64,000 nucleotides of DNA from DATFDN01 sp963818725 (GCA_963818725.1 CAWFTU010000014.1:620001-684000), one strand, 5' to 3'; counted from the first letter of the stretch, positions 52,864 to 62,380 are shown. Made by a program: numbers and translations. The notes: generated from the sequence alone by a model not told the origin.

Positions 52864-54069
52864 GTGCCCGAAGGCGTGTTTTCCGGCCTGCGCGTGATCG
52901 ACTGCGCAAGCTTCATCGCCGCTCCCGCCGCGGCGACGGTCATGAGCGATTTCGGCGCCGACGTGGTGAAGATCGAGCCGCCGGGGGCGGGCGATGCGTA
53001 CCGCAACCTTGGCGCGCTGCCTGGCCTGCCTGACAGCCCGCACGACTATGCTTGGCTGCTGACCGGGCGCAACAAGCGCAGCCTGGCGCTCGACCTGAAA
53101 GCGGCAGAGGGCCGCGCGGTCCTGCACCGGCTGGCTCGCGACGCCGACGTGTTCATCACCAACTACCCGCGCGACGTGCGGCACCGGCTGGGTATCGCCG
53201 CGCAAGATCTGATGCCGACCAATCCGCGCCTGATCTATGCCGCGTTCAGCGCGTATGGCGAGACCGGGGAGGAGGCGGGCAAGACCGGCTTTGACTCCAC
53301 CGCTTGGTGGGCGCGGTCGGGGCTGATGGACCTCGTGCGCGCCGACCACACCGCGCCGCCCGCGCGCTCCGCCCCTGGCATGGGCGATCATCCCAGCGCG
53401 ATGGGCCTGTTCGGCGCCATCGTGACCGCGCTCTATCGGCGCGAGCGTACGGGCCGGGGCGGAGTTGTCCACTCCTCCCTTCTCGCCAACGGCCTCTGGG
53501 CGAACGGGTTCTCTGCGCAGGCGCAGCTCTGCGGGGCGATGATCCATCCGCGCGTGCCGCGCGATCAGGTGCCGAACGCGGTCAGCAACCATTACCGCAC
53601 GCGCGACGGGCGCTGGTTCATGCTGGTGATGCTGAACGAGGAGCGGCAGTTCCGTCCGTTTTGCGCCGCGCTTGGGCGGCCGGAGCTTGCCGACGATCCG
53701 CGCTTCGCCGAAATCCCCGCGCGGCGGGAAAACGCGCGGGCGCTCGTGGGAATCCTGGACGCCGCGTTCACCGAGCGCGACCTTGCCGAGTGGCTGCCGG
53801 TGATGCAGCAGGCCGGCATCACCTTCGGCCTGGTCGCCACGCTCGACGACATCCCGCGCGACCGGCAGGCGCGCGCGATCGAGGCGCTCACGTCGTTCGA
53901 GGGCAGTGACATGCTGACGGTGATGAGCCCGTTTCAGATCGAGGGGGAGCCCAAGGTGCAGCCGCGCAAGGGAGCCGACGTCGGCGAGCACAGCGCGGAA
54001 TTGTTGGCGGAAGCAGGCTATGACGCGGCGGAGATCGATCGGCTGCGCGGGTTGGGGGTGGTGGGCTGA
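52864..54069 (+). CDS. Class III CoA-transferase, CaiB/BaiF family
   Basis: A 401-aa protein. It starts with GTG (52864) and has the family N-terminus LRVIDCASFIAAPAAATVMS, DFGADVVKIEPPGAGD and the catalytic Asp in MGDHPSAMGLFGAIVTALY (about residue 173). LLTGRNKRSLALDLK binds CoA. Such enzymes move CoA between carboxylic acids and would activate the substrate or an intermediate for the thiolase step. It ends the DUF35-thiolase-CoA-transferase operon; a dispersed repeat follows at 54071. Confidence 0.93.
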   Translation: MPEGVFSGLRVIDCASFIAAPAAATVMSDFGADVVKIEPPGAGDAYRNLGALPGLPDSPHDYAWLLTGRNKRSLALDLKAAEGRAVLHRLARDADVFITNYPRDVRHRLGIAAQDLMPTNPRLIYAAFSAYGETGEEAGKTGFDSTAWWARSGLMDLVRADHTAPPARSAPGMGDHPSAMGLFGAIVTALYRRERTGRGGVVHSSLLANGLWANGFSAQAQLCGAMIHPRVPRDQVPNAVSNHYRTRDGRWFMLVMLNEERQFRPFCAALGRPELADDPRFAEIPARRENARALVGILDAAFTERDLAEWLPVMQQAGITFGLVATLDDIPRDRQARAIEALTSFEGSDMLTVMSPFQIEGEPKVQPRKGADVGEHSAELLAEAGYDAAEIDRLRGLGVVG

Positions 54070-54070
54070 C

Positions 54071-54105
54071 CCTCACCCCGGCCCTCTCCCGCTCGCGGGA
54101 GAGGA
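54071..54105. repeat. Dispersed GC-rich palindromic repeat, copy after CoA-transferase gene
   Basis: CCTCACCCCGGCCCTCTCCC then GCTCGCGGGAGAGGA matches the family at 4566-4657. The CTCTCCCGC/GCGGGAGAG hairpin could end transcription of the upstream operon. Confidence 0.6.
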
Positions 54106-54741
54106 TGTAGAGACAATCAGACCCGGTAAGGTTCCAGTGCTGGGCAATCTCACGACGCAACTTGTGGGCTACATCATTCCATAGGCGCTACGGGGTGACA
54201 CGAACGGTCTGAGTGGCCGGTTGGTTACTCGGAGCCGCATACAACTCGAAGAGCTGGTGCAACGGCGCAAAAGTTCGCTTGGTTCCAATCGCTGTGGTCG
54301 GCACGCACCAGCGTTGGCGTTGATACAAGACGCTGACCCAGCAACCCTGCAGATCATGGGTTACATAAACTATGTCGGTAGGAGCATAGGGGTAAAAAAA
54401 GTAAAACGTTGGGTCCAGCAGCTCTTTAAGCAGCTCTTCCCGAAGCGATAAGATTTCTCCTAAGTAGCGGTAGGCTCCAAAGACCGACCTTGTCCAGATA
54501 TGGACCTTTTCGCCGCTTGGCCCAGCAAACTCCCAAACTGGTCCGGGGGGTTTTGCGGCATTGTCACTAGGACTGGAAAGCTGAAGGTTTATGATGGTTT
54601 TTATCGTTTTAGCCTTGGTGGAAGGAACCGCGGTGGGCAGCAGAGTTTTGGATGTTGGCCCGGAGGTAGGTTGTGAACTAGCCTGCAACTGAGACGCGGA
54701 GCATAACGAATTCGCAACATAAGGCGGTGGTGTTGGGACCG

Positions 54742-56216
54742 TAACTGCTCATCCCGGGGTGAGCACGGACTGGCCGCATAGCGTATCGCGAATGGCCTGA
54801 TAGGCGTCGATCCCGCGGCGCTTGGCGGTGCCGACGACGGAGCGGACGGCGGCGAATAGATCAGCACCCCAGTCGGAACGGAATCCGCCGGTGACTTTGC
54901 GATACGTTGCGGTGGGACGCAGATCCCGTTCGCTCGCGTTGTTGTCGGCGGTGATCTCGGGATGGTCGAGAAAGGTGAACAGGTGCTCGCGGAACCTGGC
55001 GTATCGCTTGCGCAGCCGTTTACCGTCGCGCTGCGTCGGCGCCAGCGCGATCACAGCGTCGAGTGCCACTTCCAGCCGTCGCCGGTATTCGCGCCGCGTG
55101 CTCTCGGCCAGCGCGCGGTGCCGCCGCGCCAGCAGCACCGCGCGCAGCAGCAGCGCCTTCATGCGCGGGGCGAACACCGCATCCCCCGCCTCGATCGCAT
55201 ACTGGCAGTCGCGCAACTGATGCGCGAGGCAGACCTGCCAGATTTCGGCGTGCCCCTGCTGGGCGCCGTAGAGGTCGGAGACCCAGATCATCGGCCGATG
55301 CCCGTCCAGCACCGCGCCGACCACACCGGCGCCACGGCTGCCGCGGATGACGTGGATCGCGACGTCGCTGTTCTGGAACACCCAATTCCAGCGGGTCACG
55401 CCACCGACGCGCACCGAGGTCTCGTCCGATCCGATCACGCGGGCGCGGCGCAGGCGCGCGAGGATTGCGGCGACATCGGCCTCCAAACGTGGACGGGCGC
55501 GACGGAAGGCGGCGTCCAGCGCGCCCTCGCTGATCCGCAGGGCATGGAGATCCAGCATCATCCGGCTCAGCCGCTCGTAGCTGATCGCGTGGGTGAAACG
55601 CAGATACATCGCCAATGCGACGATGTTGATGCTAAACGGCGTGCCCGGTTCCAGCCCCTCCGGTAGCGCTGCCAGCGTGGTGCGACCGCAGCACTGGCAA
55701 CGCCCGGCATAGCGTTCCACCCGCGTCACCACAGGGCGCACGCGGGGCAGCTCGACCTTATCGTAGCGGGCATCGAGCTTCTGGTCGGCGTCGGCGAGTG
55801 CCGACTGGCAGTATTGGCAGCGCGCCGCGCGGGCGATCACCGCCTCGTCGGGCTCGGCCGTCAATTCCCGCCCGCCGCCCCTGCGCCCCACGCTGCCCGC
55901 GCGAGGACCGCTCCGCTTCGGCTTGTCCGCCACGTTGTGCTTTAGACCCTTCGACGGCGGCACGCTGGAATTGTCCGGCGTCTTCGGCGGAAGCTGCAAC
56001 TCGGCCAGCCGCTTCTCCAGTTCAGCAATCCGCGCCAGTGCCGCTTGTAATTGCGCAGCAAGCGAGAGGATGAGGGCATCCTTCTCCGCATGCGACAGCT
56101 TGCTCAGGTCAAGATCGGTGTTCACCCCAACCTTGAATTGAGTCGCCCGTTACCGCGTCAACTCCAATTTCGCCGGTCGCTCAAGACAAACTGGCGGGGG
56201 TGGGTTGAGCAGTTAC
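54742..56216 (-). mobile_element. IS66-family element with single transposase gene (ISBst12-like)
   Basis: A 1475-bp element. Both ends read inward GTAACTGCTCA (then TCCC at the left, ACCC at the right). The flanks TTGGGACC (54734-54741) and TTGGGAAC (56217-56224) are an 8-bp duplication with one mismatch. The host frame continues across one copy (TDMFP to TPPPY), which confirms the boundaries. Confidence 0.88.
54749..56125 (-). CDS. IS66-family transposase (TnpC type)
   Basis: A 458-aa protein. The N-terminal leucine-rich coil (LIL-SLAAQLQAALARIAELEKRL) is followed by PPSKGLKHN, a zinc-binding CQYCQS and CQCCGR pair, and the DDE catalytic domain with IGSDETSVRV, VCLAHQLRDCQYAIE and ITADNNASERDLRP. 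No tnpA or tnpB accompanies it, as in the ISBst12 subgroup of IS66. The stop lies only 7 bases from the element end. Confidence 0.92.
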   Translation of the reverse strand: MNTDLDLSKLSHAEKDALILSLAAQLQAALARIAELEKRLAELQLPPKTPDNSSVPPSKGLKHNVADKPKRSGPRAGSVGRRGGGRELTAEPDEAVIARAARCQYCQSALADADQKLDARYDKVELPRVRPVVTRVERYAGRCQCCGRTTLAALPEGLEPGTPFSINIVALAMYLRFTHAISYERLSRMMLDLHALRISEGALDAAFRRARPRLEADVAAILARLRRARVIGSDETSVRVGGVTRWNWVFQNSDVAIHVIRGSRGAGVVGAVLDGHRPMIWVSDLYGAQQGHAEIWQVCLAHQLRDCQYAIEAGDAVFAPRMKALLLRAVLLARRHRALAESTRREYRRRLEVALDAVIALAPTQRDGKRLRKRYARFREHLFTFLDHPEITADNNASERDLRPTATYRKVTGGFRSDWGADLFAAVRSVVGTAKRRGIDAYQAIRDTLCGQSVLTPG

Positions 56217-56646
56217 TTGGGAACATGTCCGTATTCACAAGACTTGGATCAAAACACAGTTTCGAAGCTGCGGCTGGCTTCCCGGGCTGAGGAACGAATG
56301 TCTGGTCGACTATAGACGTGAGGCCTTCGTTTATATACCGATATAGAATTTGATAAAATCCCTGGCGGAAACTCGGGTCCAAAATGAACCGTCCTTTATT
56401 AGTATCGAAGACGTACGGTTCATTGCTGAATGCCTCGAGCTTTCCATCCGCTCCCACAGCCGGTTGATCCCCATTTAGCACCTCTAGTCTAGATATAAAA
56501 AGAAAGAATATGAAATCTGAGTTATAGCCTTGATTGATAAAAAAACCAATTGTAGCAGGATCGTAAGCGGCGCTCTGCGGCCCTTCTTCCCGGGTGAGGG
56601 TGAGTATGGTGGGTGTGCCTGAGGCTGGCAGCTTCGGGCAGACATC

Positions 56647-57087
56647 ATGTTTGACGGCAACCACGAGACGAGGGGGAAGCATCGCCGGGCGGAGGTCCGG
56701 ACGAGGCCTGAGCGACGGCGCTGGTCGGCTGCGGACAAGGCGCGGGTCGTGGCCGAGGCGACGGCGCCGGGCGCGGTGGTCTCGGCCGTGGCGCGGCGCT
56801 GGCAGGTGCACCCGCAGCAGGTGTTCGCGTGGCGGCGTGAGGCGGGCTGTGCCGAGCGGGTGCCGCAGTCGGAGGTGGCCCTGGAGGACGCGTCGGTGCC
56901 GGAGTTCGTGCCGATCCTGGCCGTGACCGAGGCGGCAGGGTCGGCAGACCCCGTGGCAGCGATGGCGTCTGCCCCTGCGCTCGAGATCGCGCTGGCCGGC
57001 GCCGTCGTGCGCCTCAGGGCCGGCACGGACATGACGCTGCTCGCGGCGGTGCTGCGTGCGATCCGCGCCTCGGCGACGGCGGCGTGA
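56647..57087 (+). CDS. tnpA: IS66 accessory protein TnpA
   Basis: A 146-aa protein with an IS66 OrfA-type helix-turn-helix: RRWSAADKARVVAEATAPGA, VVSAVARRWQVHPQQVFAWR. This is the DNA-binding fold seen in IS3 OrfA and IS66 TnpA. The C-terminus contains an Ala-rich stretch. TnpB begins in an overlapping GTGA. TnpA is needed with TnpB for IS66 transposition. Confidence 0.9.
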   Translation: MFDGNHETRGKHRRAEVRTRPERRRWSAADKARVVAEATAPGAVVSAVARRWQVHPQQVFAWRREAGCAERVPQSEVALEDASVPEFVPILAVTEAAGSADPVAAMASAPALEIALAGAVVRLRAGTDMTLLAAVLRAIRASATAA

Positions 57088-57440
57088 TCACCATCCCGGC
57101 CGGCGCGCGCGTGCTGCTGGCGACCCGGCCCGTGGACTTCCGCAAGGGGGCGCACGGGCTGGCGGCGTTGGCATCCGCGGTGCTGGGCGAGGACCCGTTC
57201 TCGGGTGTGGTCGTGGTGTTCCGCTGCAAGCGGGCCGACAGGGTGAAAATCTTGGTCTGGGATGCGAGTGGCCTGGTCCTGGTCTGGAAGCAGCTGCAGC
57301 AGGGTGGGTTTCGCTGGCCGGCGATCGCGGACGGCGTCGTGCGGCTGTCGGCGGTGGAGTTCGCCGCCCTGTTCGACGGGCTCGACTGGACGCGGGTGCA
57401 GGCGGTGCGCAGGATTCCCACCCCGACCGTGCCGGCGTAG
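57084..57440 (+). CDS. tnpB: IS66 accessory protein TnpB
   Basis: A 118-aa IS66 Orf2-like protein. It reads PAGARVLLATRPVDFRKGAH, GLAALASAVLGEDPFSG, VVVVFRCKRADRVKILVWDA and FRWPAIADGVVRLSAVEFAAL. The GTG start at 57084 overlaps the tnpA stop. TnpC starts 10 bases after its stop. Confidence 0.93.
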   Translation: MITIPAGARVLLATRPVDFRKGAHGLAALASAVLGEDPFSGVVVVFRCKRADRVKILVWDASGLVLVWKQLQQGGFRWPAIADGVVRLSAVEFAALFDGLDWTRVQAVRRIPTPTVPA

Positions 57441-57450
57441 GATTCGTGCT

Positions 57451-58247
57451 GTGACGCGCGCCGCTCCCGAGCCGATGCCTGCTCTGCCCGAGGATGTCGG
57501 CGCGCTGCAGGCGTTGCTGCGCGCGGCCTGGACGGAGCGGGACAGCGTGGCCGCCGAGCGCGACGCGCTCGCCGAGCAGAACGACCGCCTGCGCCACCTG
57601 CTGCTCCGCCTCAAGCGCCTGCAGTTCGGCGCCCGCTCCGAGCGCCTGCCCGACGCGCAGCTGCAGCTCGGCCTGGAGGATCTCGAGACCGCGATCGCCA
57701 CGGGCGAGGCCGAGGGAGAGAAGCGCGACCCGGGCCTGCGCGCGCGGCGCGCGGCCAAGCGCCGGGCCAGCCGCGGCGCGCTGCCTGCGCACCTGCCCAG
57801 GGTCGAGGTGACGCTGGCCCCCGAGGACAGCGCCTGCCCGTGCTGCCGCGGCGTGATGGCGGTCATCGGCCACGACACCGCGGAGCGGCTCGACGTGATC
57901 CCGGCGCAGTTCCGCGTCATCGTGACCAAGCGCCCCAAGCTGGCGTGCCGGACTTGCGCAGGTACAGTGGTGCAGGCGCCTGCTCCGCCGCGACTGATCG
58001 AGGGCGGGCTGCCCACCGAGGCGCTGGTCGCGCACGTGCTGGTGGCGCGCTACGCCGACCACCTGCCGCTGTATCGCCAGGCGCAGATCATGGCCCGGCA
58101 AGGGGTGGAGTTGGGGCGCTCCACCTTGGCCTCCTGGGTGGGTTATGCCGCCGCCGAGATCGCGCCCGTGGTCAGCAGGCTGCGCGCGATCGTGCTCGGC
58201 TCGGCGCGGGTGTTCGCCGACGAGACCACCTTGCCGGTGCTCGACCC
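57451..58247 (+). pseudogene. tnpC: IS66 transposase TnpC, 5' part
   Basis: About 266 codons from the GTG at 57451 to the IS21 insertion point. It contains the leucine-zipper region ERDALAEQNDRLRHLLLRLK, RLQFGARSERLP, a zinc-finger-like CPCCRG, and the start of the catalytic domain at VFADETTLPVLDP. After this the IS21 begins. Joining it to 60884-61682 across one copy of CTCGACCC gives LPVLDPGRGRTKTGYLWALA in frame, so the insertion is precise and the transposase is inactivated. Confidence 0.93.
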
Positions 58248-58259
58248 TGCGCATTCCGC

Positions 58260-58342
58260 TGAAGTCGGCCGGTGATTCCGGCCTGATGTCGGCCACCTCT
58301 TCCGATTGAAGTCGGCCGGACGTTCCGATCGAAGTCGGCCGG
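58260..58342. repeat. Left-end transposase-binding repeats of the IS21 element
   Basis: TGAAGTCGGCCGG, TGATGTCGGCCAC, TGAAGTCGGCCGG and CGAAGTCGGCCGG occur at roughly 20-25-base spacing. Similar motifs in inverse form occupy 60780-60860 at the other end. Confidence 0.8.
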
Positions 58343-58392
58343 GGTGGCTGCCCGTGGGCTGGGCTGATCTCTTCACTGCGATATCGGCTGGG

Positions 58393-59154
58393 TCAAGCCA
58401 TGATGGCCTCCTGAGCCTTCTTTCGTCGGAGGGATTTGCCGCGCAGCTGGATGCGATGGGCGTTGTGGACGATGCGATCCAGGATGGCATCCCCGATCGT
58501 TGGATCTCCGATCAGATCGTGCCAGCGGTCCACGGGGATCTGGCTGGTGAGCAGCATGGCCCCGCGGCCGCAGCGATCCTCGACGATCTCCAGCAGATCG
58601 TGCCGCTGCTCCGCGCCGAGCGGCTCCAGCCCCCAGTCGTCCAGGATCAGCAGCTTCACCCCGCCGAGGGCCCGCATCAGCCTGGCGTAACGACCGTCGC
58701 CGCGCGCCAGCGCCAGATCGGCGAACAGGCGCGGGATGCGCTGGTAGAGGACGGAGTGGTTGTCGCGGCAGGCCTTGTGGCCGAGCGCACAGGCCAGCCA
58801 CGACTTCCCGACCCCGGTCGGACCCTCGATGATCAGGTTCTGCTTGGCCTCGATCCAGCCGCCCGTGGCCAGCTTCTGAAACAGCGCGCGATCCAGGCCG
58901 CGCGGGGTGCGGTAGTCGACATCCTCGACCGCCGCCTGATGGCGCAGCCGGGCGTAGCGCAGCCGCGCCTTGAGCCGGCGGTCCTGGCGGTCGGTGAGCT
59001 CGCGGTCGAGCAGCAAGCCGAGCCACTCCGCATGATCGAGTTCGGCGCCGCGCGGCGTGGCGCTCAGCTCCTCGAAGGCGCGCGCCATGCCGGCGAGGCC
59101 GAGCTGGTGCAACTGGTCGAGCGTGGGATGGGTCAGCACTGGCGCTCTCCTCAA
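58393..59154 (-). CDS. istB: IS21 helper ATPase IstB
   Basis: A 253-aa AAA+ ATPase. Walker A is IEGPTGVGKSWLACALG (about residue 110) and Walker B LLILDDWGLEPL. The N-terminal part has ELDHAEWLGLLLDREL, as in IstB/DnaC-like proteins. It assembles on target DNA and stimulates the IstA transposase. The start overlaps the istA stop by 4 bases, giving the standard istAB order on the minus strand. Confidence 0.94.
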   Translation of the reverse strand: MRRAPVLTHPTLDQLHQLGLAGMARAFEELSATPRGAELDHAEWLGLLLDRELTDRQDRRLKARLRYARLRHQAAVEDVDYRTPRGLDRALFQKLATGGWIEAKQNLIIEGPTGVGKSWLACALGHKACRDNHSVLYQRIPRLFADLALARGDGRYARLMRALGGVKLLILDDWGLEPLGAEQRHDLLEIVEDRCGRGAMLLTSQIPVDRWHDLIGDPTIGDAILDRIVHNAHRIQLRGKSLRRKKAQEAIMA

Positions 59155-60705
59155 TGGTAGTAGCCGGAACCGCGGATGTTCGGGTGCAGCAGCGGCAGCT
59201 CGCCCTCACGGGCCGACGTTGTGGGCGGCTGACGATCGAGGCCGTGCTGCAGGATCGACTGCACGCTGCCGTAGGAGCGGGCGCCGATCTCCAGCCCCCG
59301 CGCGCAGGCGGCCTCCACGCGCTCGCGGCCATAGCTGCGCACCAGGCGCAGGATGCCGAGACAGGCGCGGAATCCCTGCTCGGGATGCGGCCGGGTCTCC
59401 AGGATCAGCGCCGTCAATCGCGCGGTCGCCGCGCCGATCGCGGCTGCCTCCTGGCCGATGCGCGGGATCGTCCACTCGGCCTGCCGCCGGTGCGACCGCG
59501 GCATGTGCTCGGGCAGGGTGGCGTGCCGACCGCGCGCGCCACCGCGCAGATGCACCGCGACCCGCTCGCCCCTGTGGAACAGCTCGATGGTGCGCGCGGT
59601 GATGCGGGCCTCGACCTGCTCGCGCAGCAGCCGGTGCGGCACCGAGTAGTAGTGGCCGTCGATGTCGACGTGGTAGTCGAGCGCGACGCGCCGGATGCGC
59701 CACTCGGCATAGACGAACGGTTGCGTCGGCAACGATAATAGTGCCGGCTGGTCCAGTTGCTCGAACAACTGGCGGCGGCTGACGCCCAGCTTGCGCATCG
59801 GCCGAGCGTTGAGGTCGGTGACCAGTCCTGCGATCGCCGCATTGAGCTCGGCCAAGGAGAAGAAGCGCTGGTTGCGCAGCCGCGCCAGGATCCAGCGCTC
59901 GACCACCAGCACGCCGGCTTCAACCTTGGCCTTGTCGCGCGGTCGGCGCACCCGCGTCGGCAGGATCGCCGTGCCATAGTGCGCCGCCAGGTCGCGGTAG
60001 CTCGGGTTGATCCCGGGCTCATACCAGTTCGCCCGCAAAACGCCGGCCCGCAGGTTGTCCGGCACGATCTGTCGCGGCACGCCGCCCAGGAAGCTCAGCG
60101 CGCGGACGTGCGAACCGATCCAATCGGGCAGGCTTTGCGTCCACGTCGCCTCGGCGTAGGTGTAGTTCGATGCCCCGAGCACCGCGACGAACACCTGCGC
60201 CGCGCGCAGCTCGCCGGTGCTGGCGTCCACCACCATCGCCACCGTTTGCCCGGCGTAGTCGACGAACAGCCGCTCGCCGGCTGGGTGTGTCTGGCGCATC
60301 GTCGGCGATAGCCGGCTCTCCCAGCTCCGGTAGAGCTCGCACCAGCGGCTGTAGCCGTAGCCGCTGGAATGGAGGGTCCGGTATTCCTCCCACAGCAGCA
60401 GCAGCGTCACCCCCGGGCGGCGCAGCTCGTGGTGGACCGCCGTCCAGTCCGGCTCCGCCTTGTGCCGATGACCCGGCTGCGAGCCGCCAAGCGGGGCGAA
60501 CAGCAGCGCCTCCAGCCCCTGGTCGATCACCGTCGCCGGCAACGGCCAGCTCAGCCCCGCCGCGGCAACCCGATCAAGGCACAGCCGCACCGTGCTGCGC
60601 GCCACGCCGACTGCGACCGCAATGGCGCGGTCGGAGAGGCCGCACTCGTACTTCAGTCGAAGGATTCTCACGCACACGTCGCATCGACACTCTCTCGGCC
60701 GGCAT
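59151..60705 (-). CDS. istA: IS21 transposase IstA (frameshift near N-terminus)
   Basis: An rve-type DDE transposase, about 517 aa after repair. The typical N-terminus MPAERVSMRRVRE begins at ATG 60705, but one extra A near 60665 (GAGAATCC for GAGATCC) moves the text to another frame, where it continues ILRLKYECGLSDRAIAVAVG (helix-turn-helix), LFVDYAGQTVAMVVD (first Asp), RQIVPDNLRAGV (second Asp) and DKAKVEAGV (Glu). The C-terminal beta-barrel region is complete. If the extra base is real the element is dead; a sequencing error is likely. Confidence 0.9.
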
Positions 60706-60883
60706 CGGTCTCCCTCTCGCCCTGACGAGAGGACAGACCGCTCACCTGCCCAGCGGTCGGGCAACGCCACCCCTCTCAGGGATGGCCGAGATCAGATCGG
60801 AATGGCCGACATCACCTCGGAATCAGTGGCCGACATGAGATCGGAATGCCTGGCCGACTTGCTCCGGAATACGCACTCGACCC

Positions 60884-61682
60884 CGGGCGGGGCCGCACCA
60901 AGACCGGCTACTTGTGGGCGCTCGCACGCGACGACCGGCCCTGGTCTGGGACGGACCCGCCGGCGGTGGTTTACAGCTACGCGCCGGGCCGAGGGCAGCA
61001 GCACGCCGACACGCTGCTCGGCGGCTTCCGTGGCATTCTGCAGTGCGACGGCTACACGACCTATAAGAAGCTGGCCGAGCCCGCGCGCGACAAACAGGGC
61101 AGCGGCGCCGTGACGCTGGTCTTCTGCTGGGCGCATGTGCGTCGTGGCTTTTACGACCTGGCCAAGACCGGCACGGCCCCGATCGCCACAGCGGCGCTTG
61201 AGCGAATCGCAGCGCTCTATCGGATCGAGGCCGAGGTCCGCGGCCAGGCGCCGGCGCAACGGCTGGCGGCGCGCCGGGAGCGGAGCCGGCCGCTGGTGCT
61301 GGAGCTGCGCGCCTGGTTCGAGCAGCAGCTGGCCAAGCTGCCGGGCCGCGGCCCGACCGCGGGCGCGATCCGCTACGCGCTGAACCACTGGGACGGGCTC
61401 GTGCGCTTTCTCGACGACGGCCGGATCGAGCCGGACACGAACACGGTCGAGCGCGCGATCCGACCGGTGAAACTGAGTCGAAAGAACGCGCTCTTCGCCG
61501 GAAGCGATGAAGGCGGGTCAAACTGGGCCCACGTCGCCTCGCTCGTGGAGACCTGCAAGCTGAACGGCGTCGACCCGCAGGCCTACCTCTGCGAGTTGCT
61601 GACCCGGCTCGTCGGTGGCTGGCCGCAGGCGCGCATCGACGAGCTCATGCCCTGGCACTGGGCCGCCCAGGGGAGCGGCTGA
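60884..61682 (+). pseudogene. tnpC: IS66 transposase TnpC, 3' part
   Basis: About 266 codons after the IS21. It starts in frame with GRGRTKTGYLWALARDDRPW and includes LQCDGYTTYKKLA (second catalytic Asp), CWAHVRRGFYDLAKTG, VERAIRPVKLSRKNALFAGS with the catalytic Glu region, and the IS66 C-terminal domain ending in DELMPWHWAAQ. Together with the 5' part it makes a normal TnpC of about 530 aa. Confidence 0.93.
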
Positions 61683-61708
61683 GCGTCGGGCTGCGCGGGG
61701 CAGGGGTC

Positions 61709-62164
61709 ATGGAGGATAGCCGCATGTCGCGCACGAGCACCCACATCTTCCGCGTCCGGCTTCGCCCCAGGGTCTACCGCGAGATCGAGATCCCGAGCGA
61801 GAAGTCGCTCTACGACCTGGCCGCCGCCATCGTGCAGGCCTTCGACTTCGACCTGGATCACGCCTTCGGCTTCTTCAGCAAGCTGGACCACCACGTCTTC
61901 GACTCGCCCGTGCGCTACGAACTCTTCGCCGACCTGGAGGCCGGCAGCGAGTCCGGCAGCGTCAAGCGGACCAAAGTGGCGCAGGCGTTCCCCGCCGTGG
62001 GCGCCAAGATGCAGTTCCTCTTCGACTACGGCGACGACTGGCGCTTCCAAGTCGAGGTGATCGGGCTGGGGGAGAAGGCTCCGAAGACGCGCTACCCGAA
62101 GCTGCTCAAGGCTGCAGGCAAAGCCCCCCCACAATACCCGCCCGAGGACGAAGACGAGGAGTGA
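61709..62164 (+). CDS. pRiA4b ORF-3-like passenger protein inside IS66 element
   Basis: A 151-aa protein with the plasmid pRiA4b ORF-3-like fold: HIFRVRLRPRVYREIEIPSE, LYDLAAAIVQAFDFDLDHAF, GFFSKLDHHVFDSPVRYELF and FDYGDDWRFQVEVIGLGEKA. The C-terminus is acidic (PPEDEDEE). The domain occurs widely in bacteria and near mobile elements but its role is unknown. It lies 27 bases after tnpC and inside the terminal inverted repeats, so it travels with the element. Confidence 0.88.
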   Translation: MEDSRMSRTSTHIFRVRLRPRVYREIEIPSEKSLYDLAAAIVQAFDFDLDHAFGFFSKLDHHVFDSPVRYELFADLEAGSESGSVKRTKVAQAFPAVGAKMQFLFDYGDDWRFQVEVIGLGEKAPKTRYPKLLKAAGKAPPQYPPEDEDEE

Positions 62165-62380
62165 CGGCCGGCCCCAAGGGCCCCGACGCATCGCTTACGC
62201 AGGATCAATGGGCCTCAGGAGCGCCGCATATGACTGTGGATCATCAACAACCGACACGTTAAAATCGTTAGCCTCTGACCCACCAATTGAGTTGGGTCCA
62301 AAAAGAAACAGGTTCTGCGCCGCCGTCCTTCCTGGTCCAACTATAATCGTCGGCAAGCCTATACTCGCACTTGCGGTATC

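Larger units (their letters stand above)
58248..60875 (-). mobile_element. IS21-family element nested in the IS66 tnpC gene
   Basis: A 2628-bp element. The ends read TGCGCATTCCG and, inverted, TGCGTATTCCG. The 8-bp CTCGACCC flanks both sides (58240-58247 and 60876-60883). Inside each end there are three to four spaced copies of a motif ending in GTCGGCC with TTCCG between, the multiple-repeat ends that IS21 transposases bind. It carries istA and istB. Confidence 0.93.
56563..62198 (+). mobile_element. IS66-family element with tnpABC and a passenger gene, carrying a nested IS21
   Basis: The left end reads GTAAGCGGCGCTC and the right end, inverted, GTAAGCGATGCGTC. The 8-bp GCAGGATC is present on both sides (56555-56562 and 62199-62206), and the host gene reads through one copy. 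The element is 5636 bp; without the IS21 insertion and its duplication it would be 3000 bp. It holds tnpA, tnpB, tnpC (split) and a pRiA4b-like gene. Confidence 0.93.

Noticed and set aside
58260..58342. CRISPR-like short repeats
   Set aside because: The repeats are few, short and imperfect and lie at both ends of an IS21 element in inverse orientation, as expected for transposase-binding sites. No cas genes are present.
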